NCBI GenBank assembly: GCA_014360205.1
Contig: JACIXZ010000008.1
Location: 1 to 64,000, forward strand
Reading direction: 5' to 3'
DNA from: Tissierellales bacterium
GTDB taxonomy: Bacteria; Bacillota; Clostridia; Tissierellales; Tissierellaceae
Length of the DNA stretch: 64,000 nucleotides
The notes beneath the pieces were generated by a model. It was not told the origin of the DNA and did not search any database. It saw only the letters and a list, made by a program, of their open reading frames with translations. Positions within the stretch are counted from its first letter, which is position 1, and every line of letters starts with the position of its first letter. Shown one piece after another: positions 8,871-16,191 of the stretch. The translations under genes and the position numbers were made by a program.

Positions 8871-8972
8871 AATCGTACATGTGCCTGTTGTCGTAATACT
8901 ACTTCCTCGAGACGATATTGTAGATAAACAAGAAATATCTCTGCCGTAACTACAATCGGCTAAATGCAACTT
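8871..8972 (+). pseudogene. Remnant of a zinc-ribbon DDE transposase
   Basis: Positions about 8933-8955 (AAGAAATATCTCTGCCGTAA) repeat the intact transposase sequence near 10994-11016 almost exactly. Conceptually it reads CACCRNTTSS...KKYLCRNYN, matching the first zinc ribbon (CPKCNNNHSF...QKYLCRNCN) of the transposase at 10909-11940, with a stop between. A short decayed relict of the same IS family. Confidence 0.6.
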
Positions 8973-9047
8973 AAAATGAAACACTTTTATATCTGTTAAT
9001 ATGTCATTGTTTATATATCTTGTGAACTCTTTTATATTAGTTGATAT

Positions 9048-9068
9048 TCTTCTCCCCTAGGGAGAAGA
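9048..9068 (+). terminator. Short hairpin with plus-strand U tract
   Basis: 9-bp stem (9048-9056 with 9060-9068), 3-base loop, then TTTTT. It may be part of the degraded insertion sequence next to it. Confidence 0.45.
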
Positions 9069-9345
9069 TTTTTGCTTTTGCTCTATGAATATTTTTTAAT
9101 TCTTCTTTAAACACTTCTCTTGAGCTTTTTCCATTTAATTTTTCTCTCGGAATAATATGGGTACGTAATACTCTACTGCTGCTTACACATGATTGCTCTT
9201 AGCTTCTTCAGCCCAAAAACTCGCTGCCGTTATCTACCGATATCGATTTAAACACCTTATTAAAACTTTTAGTTCCGATTCTTTTTTCTAATTGATCTAA
9301 TTGTCTTTTAACCTATTTTTGTTTATTGTCATTGATAACATTATA
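9060..9345 (-). pseudogene. IS30-family transposase remnant
   Basis: Reading the minus strand, fragments of an IS30-type DDE domain are visible: LINQLEKRIGTKSFNKVFKS, then ISVDNGSEFLG (the DNGSEF motif around the second catalytic Asp), and after several stops and frame changes REKLNGKSSREVF-KEEL (C-terminal end of the family). Both frameshifts and stops are present, so it is not functional. Confidence 0.7.
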
Positions 9346-9430
9346 ACAGAGAAGCTCTCATGAGCCTTGTTTTTTTAGTTGTGTTTCATTTAATTATATA
9401 ATTTGCCTTTTTTTATGAAAAGTTGAAAGG

Positions 9431-9595
9431 ATGAGCATATTTATGAAATTAACACACATCGGGTTTTTAATTTGTTTGATTTGTATGTATTTATTGGTTG
9501 TATGGAAAGGTTCATTTCTTTATACCGTTGGTGGGTGGGTATTTTTTATTGGTGTTATAGTTGCTGTTATTGGATTGTTTAAAAAGTGGAATTAA
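9431..9595 (+). CDS. Small membrane protein, 54 residues
   Basis: ATG at 9431 (or ATG at 9443, better spaced from GAAAGG at 9425-9430) to TAA at 9593. The product MSIFMKLTHIGFLICLICMY... has two hydrophobic helices (about residues 8-24 and 34-48) and a basic end (LFKKWN). It is an isolated gene between IS30 and IS3 remnants. Function unknown; small two-helix proteins in such strips are often bacteriocin immunity or toxin-related, but nothing specific is seen. Confidence 0.45.
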   Translation: MSIFMKLTHIGFLICLICMYLLVVWKGSFLYTVGGWVFFIGVIVAVIGLFKKWN

Positions 9596-9630
9596 AAAAA
9601 GCCTGTCGTAAGTAAAGAACGATTTAAAAG

Positions 9631-9873
9631 GTTTGATATTTCACTCAGATCAGGTGTGGCAATATCAAATTAAGAATTACCAAAGACAACTTATGAAAAA
9701 GGTATAATTCAAAGTATGCCCAGAAATGGTAATCGCCTGGATAATAAAGTTATGGAAAACCTCTTTGGATTGTTAAGATTAAAGCTGCTATATTTACAGG
9801 ATTTTGAGAGTGTGGAACACTTTAAGCAAGAATTTGAATATTTTTTTATAATAAATAGAATTTTTAAGGTAGT
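9631..9873 (+). pseudogene. IS3-family (IS150-like) transposase OrfB remnant
   Basis: Conceptual translation gives FHSDQVWQYQIKNYQRQLMKK, then after a one-base frameshift near 9705 GIIQSMPRNGNRLDNKVMEN and LFGLLRLKLLYLQDFESVEH. These are the conserved HSD-Q and MSR-GN-DNA-E motifs of IS3 OrfB, including the second catalytic Asp and the Glu. The N-terminal two thirds are missing and the C-terminus is degraded. Confidence 0.75.
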
Positions 9874-10005
9874 CTATATTTTATGGCTATTACTATATTA
9901 AGATCCTAATTATAACCGATTTACCATTTGATTCTATAAATTAACCTAAATACACTAATATAAATAATAATAAATTATTAGATCCTTTACTAATCCTATC
10001 AAAAA

Positions 10006-10041
10006 AACATGAAATTTGCTATGTTTAGCAAATTTCATGTT
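10006..10041 (-). terminator. Hairpin after the 115-residue membrane protein gene
   Basis: 15-bp perfect stem (10006-10020 with 10027-10041), 6-base loop, followed on the minus strand by a U run (A run 10000-10006). It may act in both directions because CTTTTC follows on the plus strand. Confidence 0.65.
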
Positions 10042-10092
10042 CTTTTCGTAAAACTAAAGTCAAATTCTATTTAAGATTAAAACATTTTAACC

Positions 10093-10440
10093 CTATAGAT
10101 TTAATTCCCAAATGTCTCTATATATAGTTTTAGTATATATATATATTAAAACTAAACTAGTGATAATGTTTATTACTCCTCCTAGCTTTGAGGAAACAAG
10201 AATAGAGATAAAATGGTAAAACATGAAAAAAGTGAGAGTTTCTATATAAATCTTCTTAGGTGGCTTAGACCTAATTATTAAGATAAATGCTATTGTCGTG
10301 GATATAAGTATTATTGATGCATAAATCAATAATAAATTCTTATCAATGCTATCTCGCAAGGAATATCCAAACATACTTGTAATTAAAGATAATAATATTA
10401 ATATATTTACTTTATTTGTGTTATTCTTCAAATAAATCAC
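10093..10440 (-). CDS. Membrane protein of unknown function, 115 residues
   Basis: GTG start at 10440 (weak GGTAG site before it) to a stop at 10093. The protein has four hydrophobic segments (about residues 12-25, 36-54, 68-84 and 88-105) with short basic loops (RSKPPKK) and no recognised motif. Sequence upstream (10441-10610) looks like the ruined N-terminal part of a related small membrane protein, so this gene may itself be a remnant. It has its own terminator. Confidence 0.45.
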   Translation of the reverse strand: MIYLKNNTNKVNILILLSLITSMFGYSLRDSIDKNLLLIYASIILISTTIAFILIIRSKPPKKIYIETLTFFMFYHFISILVSSKLGGVINIITSLVLIYIYTKTIYRDIWELNL

Positions 10441-10610
10441 CTACCAACTCATTGTTTACCATAATCCTATAGCCGGATTAGGAAATGGGCCATTACAATT
10501 GTATTGGATTACCTGTTTCAAAGCATGTAAAACTTAAAAACCCAATAAATCCTAACCAACTAGCATTAAACTTTTTTCAATTTTGATTGTATCCTTCATA
10601 TATAATCACC
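10441..10610 (-). other. Probable decayed coding sequence
   Basis: After GGTGGTGA a minus-strand ATG begins MKDTIKIEKS and stops after 15 codons. A neighbouring frame reads NASWLGFIGFLSFTCFETGN before stopping, reminiscent of the GF-rich starts of some small clostridial membrane proteins (DUF3796-like). The stops in each frame argue for decay. Weak evidence. Confidence 0.25.
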
Positions 10611-10638
10611 ACCCTATAATAAATGATAATTATCGTTT

Positions 10639-10890
10639 TGTAAACTTAAATGAAAATTGAGGACTCCAAACTCTCTATGGTACAATGTTTTTGCAACAAA
10701 CAAATACCTCCCAGAAAGGATGAAGTCCTCATGCAAAAAGTGGACTAACGCCACTTCAAATTGCTAGTTTAAGCTTAACTGATAAGGAGAAGGTTTATAT
10801 TTATCAATTATCATCATGAAGGTGAAATTAAATCTAAATTCAATGCAATTTCATAAAACATTGTTCTATTTTTTCATGTTTAGTTTACAG
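10639..10890 (+). mobile_element. Internally deleted copy of the zinc-ribbon DDE insertion sequence
   Basis: The left terminal repeat (TGTAAACTTAAATGAAAA, from 10639) and leader lead to the transposase start (GGATGAAGTCCTCATGCAAAAA, 10718-10739 area). The sequence then jumps directly to the 3' end of the transposase (GTGGACTAACGCC..., matching 11871 onward) and the right end, which closes with AGTTTACAG at 10890. About 1 kb of transposase is missing, so this is a MITE-like derivative that cannot move alone. Confidence 0.75.
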
Positions 10891-10908
10891 AGTCAGGATG
10901 AAGTCCTC

Positions 10909-11940
10909 ATGCAAAAAATTGTATCAATAAAATGTCCAAAGTGCAACAATAATCATTCATTTTATCGTTATGGCAAAGATAAATATGGTCATCAGAAATA
11001 TCTCTGCCGTAACTGCAATCATCAATTTGCACCTGATAATCCAGTTTCTAAACAGATGCAAAATTACCCTCGTTGCCCTGTTTGTGGTAAAGCTACTTTT
11101 CTTCACCATGATTATGATTTTTACTCTAATTTTAGATGTTGTGACAAAAAGTGTAATCATTCATTGTTCATAGCTAAGCCAAATTCTATTCTACCTGCAT
11201 CTATGTCTAAGCTCATTGGTAAAACTGACTTTAAACGTATGCGTTATCCTTTGCATATTATCATTACTGCTCTTTCTATGTTTTATCTTGGCAAGAATTC
11301 TTTTAGAAATATTGCTTTGATTCTTAGAGTTGTGAATAATGTTAAAGTTTCTCACACTACTATAAGCAATTGGTGTAAAAAGTTTGCACCTTTGTTTAAT
11401 AACTTTACTCTAGAGCTTATGCCAATGATGAATTTCAATTCTGATGAATGGCATGCTGATGAAACAGTTGTTAAGATCGCAGGTAAAAAATATTACATTT
11501 GGTTTGTTATTGATTCTGAAACTCGCTTTGTCTTAGGCTTTCATTTATCGCCTTATAGAGATTCTGAGCAGGCTTTCACTATCTTTAATTCTGTAAAAAA
11601 TTTAGGTACAGTAAATTCTATTGTTAGTGATCGTTATAGTGCTTACAAAATGCCTATTAAGTCTGTATTAGGTGAAAATGTTAAGCATATTCGTGTTGAA
11701 AGTTTTAAAGATGATATCTCTAATAATCTAATTGAGTCTTTTCATCATCAATTTAAGGCTTGGTATAAAACTAAGCAGGGTTTCAATTCTTATGACTCTG
11801 CAAATAATTTAATTAGTATGTTTGTTTTCTTTTATAATTTTGTTAGACCTCATTCATCTCTTAGTGGACTAACGCCAGCTCAAGTTGCTGGTCTAAGCTT
11901 AACGGATAAAGAGAAGAAAAAATATCTTCTTATAGCTTAG
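10909..11940 (+). CDS. DDE transposase with N-terminal zinc ribbons (IS6-like)
   Basis: 343 residues from ATG 10909 (start of MQKIVSIKCPKC). An in-frame ATG at 10816 lies inside the right end of the neighbouring deleted copy, so the 31 extra residues are an artefact of the junction. Two zinc ribbons come first (CPKC...CRNC and CPVC...CDKKC). The DDE core follows: first Asp in EWHADETVVKI, second in VSDRYSAY, Glu in NNLIESFHHQFKAW, then the C-terminal RPHSSLSGLTPAQ. The frame is intact and probably active if ends are supplied. Decayed pieces of the same family occur at 8871-8972 and 12158-12232. Confidence 0.85.
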   Translation: MQKIVSIKCPKCNNNHSFYRYGKDKYGHQKYLCRNCNHQFAPDNPVSKQMQNYPRCPVCGKATFLHHDYDFYSNFRCCDKKCNHSLFIAKPNSILPASMSKLIGKTDFKRMRYPLHIIITALSMFYLGKNSFRNIALILRVVNNVKVSHTTISNWCKKFAPLFNNFTLELMPMMNFNSDEWHADETVVKIAGKKYYIWFVIDSETRFVLGFHLSPYRDSEQAFTIFNSVKNLGTVNSIVSDRYSAYKMPIKSVLGENVKHIRVESFKDDISNNLIESFHHQFKAWYKTKQGFNSYDSANNLISMFVFFYNFVRPHSSLSGLTPAQVAGLSLTDKEKKKYLLIA

Positions 11941-11975
11941 TTTTGTTTTAATTTAGCCTAAATATTTTTTGAAAT

Positions 11976-12045
11976 GTTCATCCTTGAAATTGTAAAGGGT
12001 GTGCGTTAGCACGTTCATTTTCTCCTTGACAATTTCAAGGTGAAC
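11976..12045 (+). repeat. Subterminal hairpin of the insertion sequence
   Basis: About 17 bp of stem (11976-11993 with 12029-12045, one bulge) just after the transposase stop, enclosing a smaller hairpin TGCGTTAGCA. It is likely the element's own terminator or insulator. The deleted copy lacks this part. Confidence 0.55.
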
Positions 12046-12157
12046 ATTTATCATCTCAAGTATCATCAAGAAGGTGAAATTATATCTAATTCAATAAAAT
12101 TTAATAGAACATTGTGCTGTTTTTTCATGTTTAGTTTACAGAGTCTATTATACCGTT

Positions 12158-12232
12158 TTGTAAACTTAAATGAAAATTGAGGAATCCAAACTCTCTATGT
12201 ACAATGTTTTCGCTTCGATTGTATAACTCTGG
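12158..12232 (+). mobile_element. Truncated left end of a third IS copy
   Basis: TGTAAACTTAAATGAAAATTG and the following leader repeat the sequence at 10639-10690 with one substitution and one base missing, then diverge near 12210. Only the left end remains. Confidence 0.7.
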
Positions 12233-12240
12233 ATTCCGAA

Positions 12241-12540
12241 CGCCAATAATTTATATTTTTAAATTATATAGCGCATTCATATTCTTTACAAATTCAATAA
12301 TAACCATATTCCCCTAATAGATTTTTACTAGAAATATATTTATTAGAATATTCAGTATAAATCTTAACATAGGTATATCATAGTAAATTTTCCATGTCAA
12401 ATTTTTGTAAATAATAATACAGTATAAATTGTTTTTAAAAAAATGATTAATTAATACTATCTTATCCATATACAAATAGACAGTTTTATTAAAATTGTTT
12501 ATACTAAAGTAGATAATAATTAAATTTGGTGGTGGTTGAA
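12241..12540. other. AT-rich gap, nothing recognised
   Basis: Very AT-rich sequence between the IS relicts and the TetR gene. It presumably contains the tetR promoter, but no clear -35/-10 pair stands out. An open minus-strand frame here has no ribosome site and overlaps tetR. Confidence 0.5.
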
Positions 12541-13209
12541 ATGGATCGTGCGACAATCCAAAGAGATAATATATTAAAAAATTCATATAGATTATTTAAA
12601 GAAAAGGGTTTTAAAAATACCACTACTAGAGAGATTGCAAATCAATCTCAAATTAATAAAGGTCTTTTGCATTATTATTACAATCAAAAAGAAGACATTG
12701 TAATAGAAATGTATGAAGATATTTTAGATGCATTATATAACTATGTTGAAAAAAACTATAAAGATAAAATAAAAGGCTACACTTATTTAGCACTCTTAAA
12801 TATACTCTTTTACAAGGTTATGACATCAACTAATGAGAGTTTGAATTTTTTGTCAGAAATGATATCTAGTAGAGAATTAACAAAAGTAAAAATCGAAAAG
12901 TATATTGATTCTTATTATAAAATAATCGAAAATGATGATATCCCTATAACAAAATATCAGATGTTGCTAGCTTTGACTGTCGCAGTTGGAGCAGAATCTG
13001 AGTTGCTCCTAAGCATAAGAGAAGGAAAAATTAAAATGACTTATGATAAATTAGCGACGACTGTAAATAAAATTATGTTCACTATGCTAAAAGTACGAGA
13101 AAAAGATATCAAAAAAATTAATGATAAAGCTAAAGAGATAGCTGATACTGTTGAATTAAAAGAAATTACATCATTTTTGATAGAAAGCTGTAAATGGGCA
13201 AGGGACTGA
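12541..13209 (+). CDS. TetR/AcrR-family transcriptional regulator
   Basis: 222 residues from ATG 12541, preceded by GGTGGTGG; a TTG five codons earlier is in frame but lacks spacing. The N-terminal helix-turn-helix is typical: ILKNSYRLFKEKGFKNTTTR, then EIANQSQINKGLLHYYYNQK (about residues 10-50). The C-terminal ligand domain is not assignable. It lies 136 bases upstream of the tungsten enzyme gene aor on the same strand but is separated by a terminator and a separate promoter, so control of aor is possible but unproven. The TGA stop lies inside the terminator loop. Confidence 0.85.
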   Translation: MDRATIQRDNILKNSYRLFKEKGFKNTTTREIANQSQINKGLLHYYYNQKEDIVIEMYEDILDALYNYVEKNYKDKIKGYTYLALLNILFYKVMTSTNESLNFLSEMISSRELTKVKIEKYIDSYYKIIENDDIPITKYQMLLALTVAVGAESELLLSIREGKIKMTYDKLATTVNKIMFTMLKVREKDIKKINDKAKEIADTVELKEITSFLIESCKWARD

Positions 13210-13223
13210 CCTTGCTTTTTTTT
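13198..13223 (+). terminator. Terminator of the tetR gene
   Basis: GCAAGG (13198-13203) pairs with CCTTGC (13210-13215), the 6-base loop contains the stop codon, and eight T follow. Confidence 0.8.
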
Positions 13224-13254
13224 AAATTATTTTTAGGCTTGCCCAAATTTATGA

Positions 13255-13283
13255 TTGATAAAGTTCTATTGTAGTAGTATAAT
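13255..13283 (+). promoter_or_regulatory. Sigma-A promoter of aor-moaD-moeB
   Basis: TTGATA (13255-13260), a 17-base spacer, then TATAAT (13278-13283), about 60 bases upstream of the aor start. Strong match, so aor is probably transcribed independently of tetR. Confidence 0.85.
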
Positions 13284-13344
13284 AAAGTTAACAGATTAGG
13301 CGTGACCAATTTTAAGTATTAAAACCTGAAAGGAGAGATAAAAA

Positions 13345-15210
13345 ATGCTCTATGGATATGCAGGGAAAATGTTATTTATTGACCTATCGACCGGAGATAT
13401 CGAGGAAAAGGAAACTCCAAAGGAACTCGCAGAAAACTTTATTGGCGGATATGGATTTGGAGCAAAGATACTCTATGATATGATGAAACCAGGCACTGAC
13501 CCACTAGGTCCCGACAGTGTAATAGGTTTTATCACTGGACCTACAAGTGCAACAAAAGCTTGGTTTGGCGGCAGATACACAGTAGTAAATAAATCCCCTA
13601 TAACAGGAGGATGGAATGATGCAAATTCAGGTGGTTTCTTTGGTCCAGAGCTAAAAAAAGCAGGATATGACGCTCTCTTTATCAAAGGAATATCTCCAAA
13701 GCCTGTATACATCTACATCAATAATGGAAAAGTTGAGATAAGAGATGCATCTCATCTATGGGGTATGGATGCAAAAGAAGTTTGGGAAGCATTAAAAGAA
13801 GAAACAGGAGAGCCAAGAATAAGAGTAAGTGCAATTGGCCCTGCTGGTGAAAGAGTTTCACTGATTTCATGTCCTATTAACGATGGGCACCGTGCTCCTG
13901 CAAGAGGTGGTACAGGACCAATAATGGGTTCTAAAAAATTAAAAGCAATAGCTGTTAGAGGAACTCAAGATATCCCAGTAGCTCACCCAGATAAAGTATT
14001 GGAAATCAACAAAAAAGTAACTGAGGCAATGAAAAACAGTCAAATGGCCCAAGCATTTGGCACTTATGGAACAGGTGTAGGTACTCCTGCTTCTGCACTA
14101 AGTGGAGATTCTCCTGTTAAAAACTGGGCTGGTGTAGGTGTGATTGACTTTGGAGAAGAAAAGGCAGAAAAATTAGGTTCAATTGCTCTTGATCGCTACA
14201 AAACAAAGAAATATAACTGTGCTAGTTGTCCACTTGGATGTGGTGCAGAATATGAAGTAAATGATGGAAGATGGCCTTTAGGCCCAACTGAAAGACCTGA
14301 ATACGAAACAGCAGCTGCCTTTGGAAGCACCCTACTATGTGGTGATCCTGATGTTATACTAAAATGCAATGAAATCTGCAACAGATATGGATTTGACACG
14401 ATTTCTGCAGGTATGACTATCGCATGGGCAATGGAATGCTATGAAAGAGGTATACTATCAAAAGAGGACTTAGATGGCATTGAATTGACATGGGGAAATG
14501 GAGAGGCAATAGTAAAAATAATGGAGAAAATGGCTAATGGTGATGGTTGTGGCATGATATTGTCTCACGGCTCTCAATATGCTGCAAATTACTGGAACAA
14601 GGGAAAAGAATATTTGCAAACTGCTTCAGGTATTGAACTTCCAATGCATGACCCAAGACACTCACCTGGTTTAGCTAGAACATATAAATATGACCCAACC
14701 CCAGGTAGACATGTAAAAGGTGGTATTGGTTCAGCTCAAATGCTAGAGCCTATCAAAGAAGAAAATTTCATCTTTGAAGGCACTGGTCCAATGGATTTAG
14801 GTATGACATTGTTTACAGAAGTATTAAATGCATCTAGTATGTGCTATTTTTCTATACTATGTGCACCTCAGGAGGCAGTTTACGAATATATTGCTGCTAC
14901 AACAGGTATGAACTTTGATCAGCAAGCAGCATTCAATGCAGGACTTAGAATATTCATGATGAGATATGCATTTAATTTAAGAGAAGGTATAAAACCAAAA
15001 GATATGACTATTTCAAAAAGAGCAATCGGAGATCCTCCACTTGAGGCTGGCCCATTAAAAGGATATAGTGTAGATGTTGATAAGTTAGGTCGAAACTTCT
15101 TCAAAGAAGCAGGAATCGATTTTGATACTGGTTTACCAGATAAAGCTGTCTTAGAAAGACTTGGGCATTTAGACGAAGTAATAAAAGATATTTATGGAGA
15201 AGATAAATAG
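13345..15210 (+). CDS. aor: Aldehyde ferredoxin oxidoreductase (tungsten enzyme)
   Basis: 621 residues, full length for the AOR family, which oxidises aldehydes to acids (or reduces acids) with ferredoxin, using a tungsten bis-pterin and one [4Fe-4S] cluster. The N-terminal domain is evident: MLYGYAGKMLFIDLSTGDIE, IGGYGFGAKIL, GPTSATKAWFGGRYTVVNKS and PARGGTGPIMGSKKLKAI. The cluster cysteines C292, C295 and C299 are seen in NCASCPLGCG, and C500 (SSMCYF) is the likely fourth. The ribosome site GGAGAG is 7-8 bases upstream. A MoaD-like and a MoeB-like gene follow directly, which ties this enzyme to dedicated pterin sulfuration. Cytoplasmic; probably detoxifies or uses aldehydes from amino-acid fermentation. 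Confidence 0.95.
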   Translation: MLYGYAGKMLFIDLSTGDIEEKETPKELAENFIGGYGFGAKILYDMMKPGTDPLGPDSVIGFITGPTSATKAWFGGRYTVVNKSPITGGWNDANSGGFFGPELKKAGYDALFIKGISPKPVYIYINNGKVEIRDASHLWGMDAKEVWEALKEETGEPRIRVSAIGPAGERVSLISCPINDGHRAPARGGTGPIMGSKKLKAIAVRGTQDIPVAHPDKVLEINKKVTEAMKNSQMAQAFGTYGTGVGTPASALSGDSPVKNWAGVGVIDFGEEKAEKLGSIALDRYKTKKYNCASCPLGCGAEYEVNDGRWPLGPTERPEYETAAAFGSTLLCGDPDVILKCNEICNRYGFDTISAGMTIAWAMECYERGILSKEDLDGIELTWGNGEAIVKIMEKMANGDGCGMILSHGSQYAANYWNKGKEYLQTASGIELPMHDPRHSPGLARTYKYDPTPGRHVKGGIGSAQMLEPIKEENFIFEGTGPMDLGMTLFTEVLNASSMCYFSILCAPQEAVYEYIAATTGMNFDQQAAFNAGLRIFMMRYAFNLREGIKPKDMTISKRAIGDPPLEAGPLKGYSVDVDKLGRNFFKEAGIDFDTGLPDKAVLERLGHLDEVIKDIYGEDK

Positions 15211-15450
15211 ATGATAGTAAAACTAAAATATATGGGTGTAATTCATGATAATATGCCTGATATGTTAGAGTTAGAAGAAGGTTCAGATCTAAATCAACTT
15301 AAGTCCACTCTAATAGAACTTTCTAGTGAAGATTTGAAACCGATTATTCAAAATGCTACATTTATAGTGAATGACTCAAGTGCAAAGGATGACACAATTT
15401 TAAACGAAAATGATAAAATAATAGTGTTGACTCCATTAGGTGGAGGCTAA
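15211..15450 (+). CDS. MoaD/ThiS-family sulfur carrier protein
   Basis: 79 residues with a beta-grasp profile and the C-terminal Gly-Gly required for adenylation and thiocarboxylation (LTPLGGG). The ATG directly follows the aor stop (TAGATG), so translation is coupled. With the adjacent E1-like protein it should supply sulfur for the dithiolene of the tungsten pterin. No moaE is seen in this window. It could also serve another sulfur pathway. Confidence 0.85.
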   Translation: MIVKLKYMGVIHDNMPDMLELEEGSDLNQLKSTLIELSSEDLKPIIQNATFIVNDSSAKDDTILNENDKIIVLTPLGGG

Positions 15451-15453
15451 AAA

Positions 15454-15487
15454 ATATATAAGCTCATCGTAAGATGAGCTTATATAT
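15454..15487 (+). terminator. 15-bp hairpin between moaD-like and moeB-like genes
   Basis: Perfect stem 15454-15468 with 15473-15487 and a GTAA loop. No T run follows, so it is more likely a transcript-stabilising or attenuating hairpin than a strong terminator. It lies 20 bases before the moeB-like start. Confidence 0.5.
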
Positions 15488-15507
15488 GATTTAATAGGGG
15501 TGTATTT

Positions 15508-16191
15508 ATGGAAAGATACCTTAGAAATATGCAAATGCTATCAATGGAAGAGAATGAAAGCTTGAGTAAATATAAAGTCTGTGTAATTGGTTGTGGTGGT
15601 TTAGGCGGTTATATAATAGAAATGCTAGCTCGCCTTGGTATAGGTACAATAAGTGCTGTAGATGGTGAAACCTTTGAAGAAACAAACCTAAACAGACAAC
15701 TTTTTTCAACAATGAATAATTTAGGACAAAATAAAGCTCTGGCAGCTAAACTCAGAGTAAATGAAATAAACCCTTTAGTCAAAGTGAATAGCATTAGTAC
15801 AAATATCACAGAAGATAATTATAAAGATATCTTAAAAGGACATGATGTGGTTGTTGATGCAGTTGATGACATAAAGACGAGGTTTTTAATACAAGATTTT
15901 GCAAGAGAATTAAATATTCCTATGGTACATGGTGCTATATCTGGCTGGTATGGGCAAGTTTCAACTATTATGCCAAATGACAATACTTTAAATCTAATCT
16001 ACAAAAGAGCTGAAAGTGTAGAAAACAAGTTAGGTAACCCTTCATTTACGCCAGCTTTGATTGCAGCAATTGAGGTGAGTGAAGTTTTAAAGATATTAAT
16101 AAAAAGAGGTGAATTGCTTAGGCATAAGCTCCTATTAATCGACACTTATACTCAATCCTACACTGTTGTTGATTTAAGAAACAATCAATAA
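15508..16191 (+). CDS. moeB: MoeB/ThiF/HesA-family adenylyltransferase
   Basis: 227 residues. The ATP-binding motif VIGCGGLGGYIIEML (about residues 29-43), the NLNRQLF motif with the conserved Arg, and DAVDDIKTRFLI are typical of E1-like enzymes that adenylate the C-terminal glycine of MoaD or ThiS. No CxxC zinc motifs are seen, as in many short HesA/MoeB forms. The site AGGGGTG precedes the ATG. The MoaD-like gene next door is the obvious partner. The gene ends one base before the convergent fdhD gene. Confidence 0.88.
   Translation: MERYLRNMQMLSMEENESLSKYKVCVIGCGGLGGYIIEMLARLGIGTISAVDGETFEETNLNRQLFSTMNNLGQNKALAAKLRVNEINPLVKVNSISTNITEDNYKDILKGHDVVVDAVDDIKTRFLIQDFARELNIPMVHGAISGWYGQVSTIMPNDNTLNLIYKRAESVENKLGNPSFTPALIAAIEVSEVLKILIKRGELLRHKLLLIDTYTQSYTVVDLRNNQ

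Larger units (their letters stand above)
10895..12140 (+). mobile_element. Insertion sequence with intact transposase but missing left terminal repeat
   Basis: This copy begins abruptly at the transposase leader (AGGATGAAGTCCTCATG, 10895) right after the right end of the deleted copy, and continues through a complete transposase to a right end, TTAGTTTACAG, at 12140. The left terminal repeat TGTAAACTTAA is absent immediately before it, so the two copies share one outer left end (10639). This is likely the product of insertion next to, or recombination between, two copies. Confidence 0.7.

Noticed and set aside
8778-8984. 68-codon minus-strand ORF
   Set aside because: It runs antisense through a transposase relict, has no ribosome site and no protein-like pattern.
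10816-10908. 31-residue N-terminal extension of the DDE transposase
   Set aside because: Encoded by the right end of the neighbouring deleted IS copy; the same start (MQKIVS) is repeated in that copy's leader.
12314-12586. 90-codon minus-strand ORF
   Set aside because: Overlaps the tetR start on the opposite strand, very AT-rich composition, no ribosome site.
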